Assembly (NCBI GenBank): GCA_009363875.1
Contig: CM018680.1
Span: 57,543,088 to 57,607,087, forward strand
Direction: 5' to 3'
Source of the DNA: Mikania micrantha
Lineage: Eukaryota; Streptophyta; Magnoliopsida; Asterales; Asteraceae
Length of the DNA stretch: 64,000 nucleotides
The notes beneath the pieces were generated by a model, which had not been told where the DNA came from, did not search any database, and was given only the letters and a program-made list of their open reading frames with translations. Positions 24,273 to 34,613 of the stretch are shown one piece after another. The position numbers and the translations under genes are program-made. Position 1 is the first letter of the stretch; each line of letters opens with the position of its first letter.

Positions 24273-24964
24273 CTAGGCGAGCAGTAAGAAGCAGGATGTT
24301 GTCATATTAATAATATTTTCCTTGATTATTTCCTTTTTTCATTTAATTACAATTTCAAAAGCATAAAATTATAAAATCATGCATTTTATTGTTATGCTTG
24401 GATGTTGATTTTCAGAAATATCAAGGTGTACAAAATATACTACATGTAGTGATTTTATGAGTTTTTATTTATACGAGGTTTTCTAGGTATATATATTTTT
24501 TAAGTTTAACGCATTGAAAATTTTTTGAATAATGTTACGGAATCTTGTTTCATCAATTTGGTCCAATTCGGGAGTAGTTGTGTTCTATGTTCTTAGACTT
24601 GTATTTTGTATTTTATATTTTCAGATCAGTCTTCGAAATTTTGAGTATCTTATGTAAGAACTAAAATAAATCACAATACATATAAAAAAAATATGAAATT
24701 TCAGACCCATCAAAAAATCAGTCCGGTGCGGTCGTACCTCCAGCACCCCCTAATAACCGGCCTTGTATGTGATACGAAAACAATAATGAAAGCTAGAAAA
24801 TTAAATGTTACACACTAGAAATTAGATTTGAAGGATATAAAATTGACCGACAGAATAATTCGCTCAAATGACTAAACAAAATACAAAAAATGAAAAGTAG
24901 CACATGTTGAAATTCCTCGGTGCTGATTACGGTCGAATGAGGCAGCTTACCTACCAAGAAATAA

Positions 24965-24968
<4 letters not shown>

Positions 24969-25012
<44 letters not shown>
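24969..25012. repeat. (AT)n microsatellite
   Basis: About 22 uninterrupted AT units. A shorter TA run follows at about 25160-25186. Confidence 0.95.
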
Positions 25013-25015
<3 letters not shown>

Positions 25016-25156
25016 AGTTTAAAGAGAGAGAATTATATTTATTTCTTTTTACAAAACCTAATTATACATGTATCCTACGTAAAATTAAATTATAAATACT
25101 ACATTTCTAATTTTTCTTATTTCAAAACCTAATTAATTAATTACATGTACATGTAC

Positions 25157-25187
<31 letters not shown>

Positions 25188-25765
25188 AAACGTAAAGCCA
25201 ATGTGAACCTAACATATTTGATAGAGTTAAAAATGAAGTCTTGTGCTAAAATATAAGCCAACAGGAATATTTAAAAATAGCTACAAGTAAAAGTAAGATA
25301 ATATTGTTGTTAAAAAATAACGAATAGCGTATAAAACTTAGATTACTTATATTACTATCTAAATATGCAGAAGTGCATGTTTCAGCTTATTTTAAAACAT
25401 ATCCATAAACCTAACCAAAAGTTAAACAATAAATATTACTTTTTCTATAAAACTATACCTTATGACAATAATGTGTTTTTTTTTATTTACAAGAAAAATA
25501 CTATTCTATTATAAACTGATCGATTAGTTAATTCAAGCAATATATCATGACGTTTTGATTCTTACATCACTAATTCTTGTAAGTGATTATGTCTTTCAAT
25601 ACTATGTTAGTTTTCCTTCTAGAGGGAAACAAAAAAACTAAAAAATTGAGAAAGAAATTATAAACTAAAAATAAAAAATTCAAAAAACTAAATATAAGAT
25701 CTGAAAACCAAAAAGAAAACTAAAAAAAACTAAAAAGATAGGTAAAAAAAGGAAAAAATACAAAA

Positions 25766-25766
<1 letters not shown>

Positions 25767-25820
<54 letters not shown>

Positions 25821-25821
25821 T
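25767..25821. repeat. (AAT)n microsatellite
   Basis: About 18 uninterrupted AAT units at the end of an A-rich tract. Confidence 0.95.
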
Positions 25822-27128
25822 AAAGCCTATTAAAAATAGTAATTTGTAGTTTTTGAATTTTAGTAAAAAAGCAAGGATCAATAAAATAGTTATTATATAA
25901 TATATTTTTAATAAAATAAATTAAAATGTGTAAATTGAATTTTTTAAGTTAATTTTAAGAAATGAGATAAATATTTATTTAATAGGGTTTTCACAATTAA
26001 GGTGAGTAATTATAAGATCTAAAGACTATGTTATTTTATATGTTTGTGCAAATTAATCACCGGTTGAGATTCTAAAACAAGTGTAGCAAATATTTATTTT
26101 CTGTTGCGACCACTTACACTGACATAAAATCTCAAACGGTGATGAATTGAAAAAACCAAAGATTAGGTTGATCTTGTCGGAGTTAATCGGATTTCCGGAA
26201 TTAAGATGAGTTATTATAAGATCTCAATCCTGTATACGTGAAGTGATCATTAATGATTCGTTGATAAAATATGCCATGCGTTTGTGATCGAATTAAGCCT
26301 TTACAAATTTATAACCAAATTTCTCACGTCCTTCTTCAACGGATTGCCCAACTTAACACACCCACATTCTAGCAACATATTTTACGGCAGAGATAAAAGT
26401 ATAAATAAATATTTGTCATAAGTTTTAACATGTTTTTTTATTAATTTTCTCAACGGAAACATATCACTAGTTTTATAAAAAAAATAGTTATTAAAATACT
26501 AAAAAAATCTCAAAACGATTAAAAGTATAACAACCATTTCATCTCTTCAACAAGTTTAGTAATGAGCATAACGGCCCTATTGTTTCGATAGAGAGATTTT
26601 ATCGTTTTTTGTATGCGATATTTTTGGTAAACAGAATGATATATGAAAATTTCACACGTGTCGCTGCTAATAAATTAATAATAAATTGTTTACATTAATA
26701 TTCATATATAGTGATATATACGACCGACGAATTAAATGATATTTAAACCATAGCCGGATGAACAGTGGTGAACAGATATTAAGCACGTGGCAATTATTAT
26801 TTTCGGCTAGGTACGAAGAGAATTAGTTGTCTTCTAAAATTCCAACACATTAATGCCATTTTCAACCGATATTTTCCTGACGACCCTTACAATTCACACC
26901 ACAACCCCAGCAACTCACATGTCACATCATGATGATGATGTAATAATCGAAGTATCTTTTCCTCTTAAAATTGATTTATATTCTATTAAAGTGATATAAT
27001 GCGTGTTTTTCGTTTATCATCTACAAGTCACAAAAATGTTTTTCATATTATTTCATGTCGACGATGGGCCATTTTTTTTAATTTGCCCCAACAATTCATC
27101 ATAGCTTGTTAAATGAGGGTATCACAAG

Positions 27129-27416
27129 TAGAGGTGGATAAACAACTTTTTTAACCGCATTCTGTTTCAAATCTTTTCGGCTTCAGATTCGTTCTAGTTC
27201 CAGTCAACAAATTTAAGAACCGGTTCTGGTTAGGTTTGGGTTTTTCACCGATATTTGATCGTTTTTTGTTCCGGTTTTGGCCAGGTAAAGGTAGAACCAG
27301 TTCCGGTAATTCTGGTCTCAGTTATGATTTTTGTTAAAAACCTTCAAGTAGGACCGGTTCGGTTCCAGTCGGGTAGCTCGTTCAGGCTTTGAAACCGGTT
27401 TTTTTGCCCACATATA
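27129..27416. mobile_element. MITE with CCGGTT-rich core, 288 bp
   Basis: The ends TAGAGGTGGATAAAC and (reverse complement) TATATGTGGGCAAAA are imperfect terminal inverted repeats. The interior repeats GGTTCCGGTT-type words. The flanking 8-mers ATCACAAG and GTCAGAAG match at 6 of 8 positions. It belongs with the better-preserved copy at 42754-43038. Confidence 0.6.
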
Positions 27417-27473
27417 GTCAGAAGTATAACAATATAGGATCTGGTTTTTGGAGGTCCACAAATATAAATTTTA

Positions 27474-27655
27474 GAGTTAAATGCAATTTGCAACCCTGTA
27501 GTTTATTAATTACCGGAGATTGCAACCCTTTTTTTTATTTTTGCAACTTGCAACCATGTGTTTTTAAAATGCCTGCAACATGCACCAATTCAGTTAAAAG
27601 TAAAATAACTCTGTAAGTTTATGAAGTGTAAAATTGTAATTTATTGTTTATTATT
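27474..27655. repeat. Left TIR of the MULE
   Basis: It is an inverted match, with scattered mismatches, to 40862-41037. A partial direct copy of its outer 90 bases follows at about 27656-27750 (aatgcaatttg...ttactggagattgcaaccc), so the subterminal sequence is tandemly duplicated on this side only. Confidence 0.85.
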
Positions 27656-27882
27656 AGAAAATGCAATTTGTAACCTTGTGGATTATTTCTTACTGGAGAT
27701 TGCAACCCTCCTTTTTTATTATTGTAATTTGCAACCCTGTGTTTTTAAAGGCATATCAAATTCATAAAAGATTCACAACAAATAACATCAAATTTTCAAA
27801 AAAAATCACCATACATAACATCAGAAATTCATAGAAGATTGTTATGACATCATAAAAAACATCAAAGATTGTTAACTTGTTG

Positions 27883-28095
27883 TCAATCTTGAATTGGTTG
27901 TGGTGCATCTTGTGTTGCATTTTGTGTTTCTTGTTGACTTTCTTTCCCACCTTGTCCTTTGCAGGTTCTCGAATGGTGTCCCTTATTCTTGCACTTTCTA
28001 CATGTTGTCGTGTTCCCCTTTCTTGTCATTTTACCTTTTGATGAAAACGCTTCTTGAACCTCTTCAATTTTTCTCATCTTTTTAGGTCTACTAAC
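27883..28095 (-). pseudogene. MULE transposase, last exon (zinc knuckle)
   Basis: It encodes a basic stretch (RPKKMRKIEE) followed by a CX2CX4HX4C knuckle (CRKCKNKGHHSRTC) and a Gln-rich tail, the usual C-terminus of MuDR-type transposases. A splice acceptor (TTTTTAATAG|GTT) lies at 28096. In frame and phase it continues the exon at 30453-30601, across an original intron of about 115 bp that now contains the solo LTR. Confidence 0.85.
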
Positions 28096-28201
28096 CTATT
28101 AAAAAGAAATTCAAATTTAAATTTAATTAGTCAAGCATATCTTAAGAAATTGAAACTGAAATCTAATTAGTCAAGCATAACTTAAGAAATTCAAATTATG
28201 C

Positions 28202-30438
28202 TGTAACAACTGGTTTTAACAATAGAATATGTTTGAAATAATCATTAATAGAATAATTGTGATTGTTACAAATTGAAAATATGCGAGAAACCATGAACGT
28301 GGGAGAAAACCGTGCGCGAAACGGAGTTCCGGATTCTCCGAAATCACAAAACGATGAAAATTACAAAAATATCAAAATCAGTGATGCCAGGCGGTACGCC
28401 TAGCCCCAGACACCCATGCTAGGCGATGTGCGCGGGTAGAAAGAAATATATGAGATTATGGTCTCGCGCGCTACGCCCCGGGCCAAACGCCCACGCGAGG
28501 GATGCGCCTGGAGTATGGCGGTTTGGCATATTGGTCTTCTTATCAACATTTCATGAAAATTTTATTTTTTTCATCTGTTTCGAATTCAGCTGCACCACAA
28601 TCACTCAATTCGAGTTTTTACCATCTAAACTCAATTCTAAAGCCATCCAAACTTCCGGATCGAGTCAAGGATCGTTTCTACAAGTTCGGATCATCGTATT
28701 TCAACCAGAAATCCGTTTGAAAGGATAACGATTTATTTTATCCTACTGATTTGATAGTGTATGGATTAAATCGAGTTGTGAACATGATATAATGATTGTT
28801 GTTGATGATTATTACCTAGATGATGGTTAGGAATAATTAGAAACGAAGAACTAGATGTTTTAACGGTGAAATCTTGATTTTGTCCCGTTATAATGTCCGG
28901 TTATCATGAAATCCATATCATTGTGATTGATAACTAGTAGGATGATTAAATGATGATTATGATGACTTTGGATCTTTCTATGGAATGATAGATCCGATTC
29001 AAGTACTTGATTAAATGCTGAGATTGAAAGTTTTAACGATTTTGGCATAAATACGCTACTTATAAGTGATGACTTGACTTCTAAATACCACATAATAATG
29101 AATAATATTCAAATGAGTTTGAATCAGTATGTATGAGTATAGGGTGTATTGAAACTAGTTGTATACGTGTGAGTTGCAACTAGGTGTTGATGGTGGAAGT
29201 CAAGAGATAAGTTACAAAATATGGAATTTTGATAATTGAATATGGCTAAAATCATAGGCAGATTAGTTTCTGCACATGGGTTGTTTGATAAAAAGCCTTA
29301 GTGAGGTTTTGATTAAGTATGAAAAGTAAAATAGGTCAAATGAATTAGATTACATAAATAAAACAAGTTGTGTGTTCATGTTATTAAATCTTATTATATG
29401 TGGATATATAATAGGAAAGGAGGTGAATCTAGTTCTAGAAGGCCTGGAAAAGAATTGGAAATTATTGATAGCTCTCCAAATCAAAATAAGTTACCCATTT
29501 GATTGAACTTGTAATTGTAGGATTGGGTGAGTCCACACTACAAGTATTTGTGCATTTAGCATACATGTGATTTGTTGTTTTGATTTGATATAAATGATTA
29601 TGGTTAGTGTGGTTATTGTAGTTGAATGATTTACAAGGTGTGTGAATACTCAACTAGTGATAATGATTGAATTGATTTACAAAAATGTAAACAACCATCA
29701 TAATGTGGAGGCTATGATCTACAAAAGTGTAGACATTAAATTGGCTATGTGCATGCTTCGATTCACAAGGTGTGTGAACATAAGACTTGCAAATCCAATG
29801 TAGTAGATTCACAAGGTGCGTGAACAAAAGATGATCTACAATAGTGTAGACATCTAATTTTAAGAGTCAAATTGTTTAAGTTTGACTTTTGGAAAATATG
29901 ATGCACAGCTGGAGTTTTGTGTGCACATATGTGTTGTGTTAAATTATAATGATTGTGCATGAATGGGAGATTTACGAGATGTTCGGTGAAAACGACCCGT
30001 TAGTAAATCGTGTTGTATACGATTGAATAACGTTACCAAATTATATTTGAAAAATCATTAGTGTATCCATATGGTGTTATGGAATACACTTGAGAAAATA
30101 GTGGGGTAATCTTACTTAGTTCTAACGAACCAATGATGAAATTAAATGTGGTGTTTACAGGTACTAAAGAGTCGGGTGAGCGGTGAAGGTGATCGGAATC
30201 GAACGTGGAGGCTCGTATTATGGTTTTAAACTTAATAACAAAACTTGTGTGAAACTTTTGTGTAATAAATGTTTTGTGGAGTATGTAACATACTTAAACT
30301 TTGTTTTAACATGTGTTAGCAAATAGTATGTTTATAGATGTGTAAAACACGAAAGTTTTTGTTGGGACCTAAACGTAGTTTGTTAAATAATGTTTTTAAA
30401 ATGTCTGAAAGTGACATATTGTGACTTGGGATGCCACA
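28202..30438 (+). mobile_element. Solo LTR, 2237 bp, in the MULE transposase intron
   Basis: It begins TGTAACAACTGG, ends GATGCCACA and has identical 5-bp flanks TATGC (28197-28201 and 30439-30443). No internal domain or second LTR is present, so it is a solo LTR left by recombination. It has the same ground plan as the LARD LTRs: a GC-rich GTA-loop hairpin (28389-28401), a hairpin array (29629-29850) and the TTAGTTC/GAACCAA hairpin (30116-30133). Confidence 0.88.
29629..29850 (+). other. Array of short covarying hairpins in the solo LTR
   Basis: Perfect or near-perfect hairpins occur at 29629-29646 (TTTACA/TGTGAA with one T-G pair), 29676-29691 (TTTACA-AAAA-TGTAAA), 29718-29733 (TCTACA-AAAG-TGTAGA), 29762-29778 (TTCACA-AGGTG-TGTGAA), 29808-29824 (TTCACA/CGTGAA) and 29835-29850 (TCTACA-ATAG-TGTAGA). 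Each is preceded by GA and followed by AC or A-rich sequence. Confidence 0.75.
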
Positions 30439-30452
30439 TATGCAAATCAAAC

Positions 30453-30601
30453 CTGCATGTGATACTTGGGTGGTATCAATTTTGTTGAACATTGTGATTG
30501 TGTCCACATCTCTGGCCCAGTCATTGGCTCTATAACATTCATATATACCTTTTTCCATGTATCCAACCTATAAACTTCCGACACCCAATTTTCTGGTATG
30601 C
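30453..30601 (-). pseudogene. MULE transposase, internal exon part
   Basis: On minus it encodes IPENWVSEVYRLDTWKKVY and IPPKYHMQ, the conserved stretch after the SWIM finger in MuDR-type transposases. It ends in a splice donor (ATGCAG|GTTTGA) at 30453/30452. At 30601 it is cut by the LARD element; its upstream continuation is at 40446-40640. Confidence 0.85.
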
Positions 30602-30766
30602 TGTAACAACCGGTTTTCAACAATGAAACGTATTTGAAATAATCGTTAAAATAACGATTGTGATTGTTGAAATTTGAAAGTATGTGAGAAATCATGAACG
30701 TGGGAGAAAACCGTGCGCGAAACGGAGTTACGGATTGTCCGGAATCGCGAAACAAAGAAAATGACT

Positions 30767-30893
30767 CTTCGCGGTACGCGAAGGTGGTTTTGAGGGTCCT
30801 TCGCGGTACGCGAAGAGCCCAAAATATCTGATTTCTCCGAATTGCTTCGCGGTACGCGAAGGATTCTTTTGCCTCTCTTCGCGGTACGCGACG
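30767..30893 (+). repeat. Four CTTCGCG-GTA-CGCGAAG hairpins
   Basis: Copies lie at 30767-30783, 30799-30815, 30845-30861 and 30877-30893; the last has one mismatch in the stem. The same four recur in the 3' LTR at 37423-37549. The spacers between them are unrelated. Confidence 0.9.
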
Positions 30894-32044
30894 GGTAGGG
30901 CGGTTTGACAGATTCTTTATCTTATCAGAATTTGATTAAGAAGAATATATTTTTCTTCTCTCGACTGAAATCGAACCAGGGGACGAACAGAGCAACTTTT
31001 TGTTGCTAGATCAGTATTTTGAAGCTACCAGAACGTCCGGATCGAGCTAGGATTCGATTCTACAACTTCTGATCGTCGTTTTCATCCGAGAACTTCGTTG
31101 AAAAGGGTAACGATTCGAACTCTCCTACTAGTTTGATATTCTGTGGATTAAATTTAGTTTTGAATATATTATTATGATTATGGGTATTGATTATCGCCTA
31201 GTTGATAACTAGGGATGGTTAGAAACGAAGAATTTGATGTTTTGATGGTGAAATCTTCGTTTTGAAGCCGGGATAATGTCCGGTTGTTATAAAACCCATA
31301 TCATGGAGTGATAACTAGTAGGATGGGTAGGATATGATTTTAAATGAAATATGGATTATGATCCATGGGTTAAATGATGATTTTGATGAATTGGTGTTAA
31401 AAATTATTAACAGTTATGATTATAAATGAATTTTGATTAAGAGAAGTGATTGAGATCATAACTAATATAATGAACATCAATTATTTGATGAAATGCCTAA
31501 GAGAGGCATGGGATATGATTAATTAACTAATACTTACTAAATATAGTAAGATAGAGTCAATTATGTGATAAGTTGACTTTGAGAAAGTCAAACCAGTCAA
31601 GTGAGTTGAACTAAATATTGTATGTGTTATATGTATTGAATATAGTTGTATATGTGTGAATATGCAACTAGGTGTTGGTGATAGAAGTCAAGTGACAATT
31701 CACAGAAGTGGAGGTTGTAAGAAGTGAACAACCGTTTGAACCAGGTAAGTTACCCAACTTACTGTAACATTACATATAAGAAGTAGAATGAGTCTACTTG
31801 TGTGCCTGATATGTGATTGAAACTAATGGATGAGAAATCCTTTAGTTTGTGTTGTGGTGTTTCTATGAGAAACGTGTATGCAATATATTTGCATTGGAAT
31901 AACCGGATGAACCGGAGATTAATCAATATGATTTTGGTGTTTATATAAATGATTGTGGTTATTATTGTTGCATGATTCACAGTGTGTGTGAACATGTGGT
32001 GATCTACGAATGCGTAGATGTTGAATTGGTAATGTGCATGTTTG

Positions 32045-32470
32045 GATTCACAAGGTGTGTGAACATAAGACATGTAATTCCAATGTAATAGATTCACCAG
32101 GTGTGTGAACAAATGGTGGATTGGAAATGTGCATGCTGATTCACAAGGTGTGTGAACATAAGACATGTAATTCCAATGTAATAGATTCACCAGGTGTGTG
32201 AACAAATGGTGGATTGGAAATGTGCATGCTGATTCACAAGGTGTGTGAACATAAGACATGTAATTCCAATGTAATAGATTCACAAAGTGTGTGAACAAAT
32301 GGTGGATTGGAAATGTGCATGCTGATTCACAAGGTGTGTGAACATAAGACATGTAATTCCAATGTAATAGATTCACAAAGTGTGTGAACAAATGGTGGAT
32401 TGGAAATGTGCATGCTGATTCACAAGGTGTGTGAACATAAGACATGTAATTCCAATGTAATAGATTCATA
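32045..32470 (+). repeat. 93-bp tandem array in LARD LTR
   Basis: About 4.5 copies of a 93-bp unit, each with two TTCACA-N5-TGTGAA-type hairpins. Because 93 is divisible by three the array leaves an antisense 241-codon ORF open, with a 31-residue repeat. It recurs at 38701-39126 in the 3' LTR. Confidence 0.92.
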
Positions 32471-32740
32471 AAGTGTGTGAACATGCCGTTATCGGTATTA
32501 TGGTTATTGTTGCTGCATGATTCACAGGGTGTGTGAACATGCCGTTATCGTTATTGTGGTTATTGTTGCTGCATGATTCACAGGGTGTGTGAACATGCCG
32601 TTATCGTTATTGTAGTTATTGTTGCTGCATGATTCACAGGGTGTGTGAACATGCCGTTATCGTGATTACGGTTATTGTTGCTGCATGATTCACAGGGGGT
32701 GTGAACATGCCGTTATCGTTATTGTGGTTATTGTTGATAT
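32462..32740 (+). repeat. 56-bp tandem array in LARD LTR
   Basis: About five units of 56 bp, each with one TTCACA-N5-TGTGAA hairpin followed by 'catgccgttatcg'. It recurs at 39118-39396. Confidence 0.92.
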
Positions 32741-33003
32741 ATGACTCCACAATGGTGGATAGCCAGAGGTGCTGGCAATTGTCTAGATGGAAGTACCGGT
32801 GGGTGAACATCTTAGACTTAATATTTATGACTCCACAATGGTGGATAGCCAGAGGTGCTAGCAATTGTCTAGATGGAAGTACCGGTGGGTGAACATCTTA
32901 GACTTAATATTTATGACTCCACAATGGTGGATAGCCAGAGGTGCTGGCAATTGTCTTAGATGGAAGGACCGGTGGGTGAACATCTTAAGACTTGAATTAT
33001 TTA
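32741..33003 (+). repeat. 86-bp tandem array in LARD LTR
   Basis: Three units of about 86 bp. Each holds three hairpins in fixed order: TCCAC-AATG-GTGGA, GCCAG-AGGTG-CTGGC, and a longer stem GTCTAGATG with CATCTTAGAC. It recurs at 39397-39659. Confidence 0.9.
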
Positions 33004-33007
33004 TGAT

Positions 33008-33114
33008 ACCACAAATGTGTGGTTAGTCAGAGATGCTGACAAGTAACTATGGTGGAAGTACAGGAATGTGAACACCATAGTGTAAATTTGATTAAACTAT
33101 TGTGAGCAATAGTT
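33008..33114 (+). other. Diverged copy of the hairpin cassette with compensatory changes
   Basis: Four consecutive stems: ACCACA-AATG-TGTGGT (33008-33023), GTCAG-AGATG-CTGAC (33026-33040), ACTATGGTG with CACCATAGT (33046-33054 and 33073-33081), and AACTATTG-TGAG-CAATAGTT (33095-33114). The first three correspond to the hairpins of the 86-bp unit but with both arms changed together. Confidence 0.75.
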
Positions 33115-33788
33115 GATGATTGGTAATATGATATTATTACCTGGTGAGAGATTTTTAATATACGAATGATACCACAAATGTGTGGATAACCGGTTAATCC
33201 GGAAACTAAGTTGTTGAAACCACAGGTGTGTGGGTAATTGGTTGAGCCAATATATTTATATATATATGGTGTTTAATTTAGCCAGAGGTGCTGGTGATAG
33301 AGTTGGATTAGATAATATAATCATATTTGTGAAAATGTCCCATTAAGGGAAATAACTGCACAATGTGTGATGTGTGCAATTTGATGTTGAAATATGATAT
33401 ATATAATCTAGACGTGATAAACATCCATATGATATGTATGTGGATGTGTTTGAATGAATTGTGGGAAATTGGGAGGGGTTACTTACTTAGTTCTAACGAA
33501 CTAATTGTGACCTTATATGTGATGTTACAGGTTAAAGATAGATATGCATCGGGTGATCAGATCGGGCACGTTGTGAAGCAGAACCAAACGTTATGTAAAG
33601 TATGTGGTAGTATTAAACTTAAACACACCAGTTTTTATTAATCATAAACGTAAATGATTGAAATTAAGTGTGTTTAAATTATGAAATGTTAATTTCACGC
33701 TTCCGAACATAAATTTTTGATAAAGTTTAATTTGGGACCTAAAAATGGGACACGTGTAATCGTGTGTAAAGTTTGGGTGTTACAGAGT

Positions 33789-33800
33789 TGGTATCAGAGC
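33789..33800 (+). other. Primer-binding site of the LARD-like element
   Basis: TGGTATCAGAGC, complement of plant tRNA-iMet, four bases after the 5' LTR. Confidence 0.95.
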
Positions 33801-34613
33801 AATGGTTTGAGTGAATCAAGTGCGTCATGAACACTTGATCTCAAACTCTTGTGCTCTTGATATGAAAACGTAACGTTTGATTCCAAGACCCGATCATGAT
33901 GCCGAATGTATGAGGTTAGCATATCTATTTCCTGTATTAAAATTGTTAAGTGTAATGTGAATCATTACATGTTAAATGTGATTTGAGTGATTGTTTGAAA
34001 CTGAAATCAATGTCTTGAGTATGAAATGAAGGAAGTAAGGAATTGGGAATATAATGAGTGAACTAGTACGTCTGGCCAACTTACTAGTGCAAACATGATA
34101 TGAACAAGCTCTTATGGGAATCATTTTATACTTAGGCTATTGAAATTAGGTAAGGTGTTATGAGCTTTATGTATCTATTACTTGTGGGTAATAGTGTTAC
34201 CAATTCAAGAGAAATGAATTGGAGAGTTAATGTGAAAAGACCTACATGAGTGTAGGCAATAACACTTGATGTGTTGGGAAATTAATCCATTTGAACATGG
34301 AAAATGTTTTGGTGTGTATACATGAATTAAAAATGTATAATTTGACTGCTTAAGGCAGGATAGGGAAAAAGACACATAATTGTGTTTATGTGTTCATACA
34401 TGTTTAAGTTTGTGATGTAATGATTTAAACATGTTAATAATTTATATAATGTAATTATATGCGGGATATATAGAGTTGTAAGTATACAATGTGTATACGT
34501 ATGGTGAATGTTATGATATGATTTCATAACTAGTGATAGTGTCATTACATGTTGATAGTAATTGACACATTGAATTGGAAACTATTTATAATAGTGTTAA
34601 AGCAAATTTAAGA

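Larger units (their letters stand above)
24273..27128. other. AT-rich spacer with microsatellites
   Basis: No gene is seen in about 2.9 kb. The bHLH 3' UTR presumably lies in the first few hundred bases (candidate signals aataat near 24307 and aataaa-like words near 24360). An imperfect hairpin of about 24 bases per arm joins 26050-26072 and 26126-26150 (atcaccggttgagat / its partner), flanked by a direct repeat of 'agttattataagatct' type at 26001 and 26207, a possible small MITE. Confidence 0.5.
30602..33784 (+). repeat. 5' LTR of the LARD-like element
   Basis: It starts TGTAACAACCGG and ends GGGTGTTACA. It contains four GTA-loop GC hairpins (30767-30893), a splice-donor-like CAG|GTAAGT at 31742-31750, three adjacent tandem arrays of 93, 56 and 86 bp, a series of further hairpins (33008-33114), a TTAGTTC-TAAC-GAACTAA hairpin (33487-33504) and an acceptor-like TTACAG at 33530. 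Confidence 0.93.

Noticed and set aside
24904..25095. 63-aa ORF with a Tyr-Ile repeat
   Set aside because: It is the translation of the (AT)n microsatellite.
28426..28728. 100-aa ORF in the solo LTR
   Set aside because: Non-coding LTR context, no recognisable domain, and no counterpart in the related LTRs.
32045..32470. 241-codon ORF as a real repeat protein gene
   Set aside because: It is antisense, lies wholly in an LTR, and exists because the repeat unit is 93 bp; the composition follows the DNA repeat.
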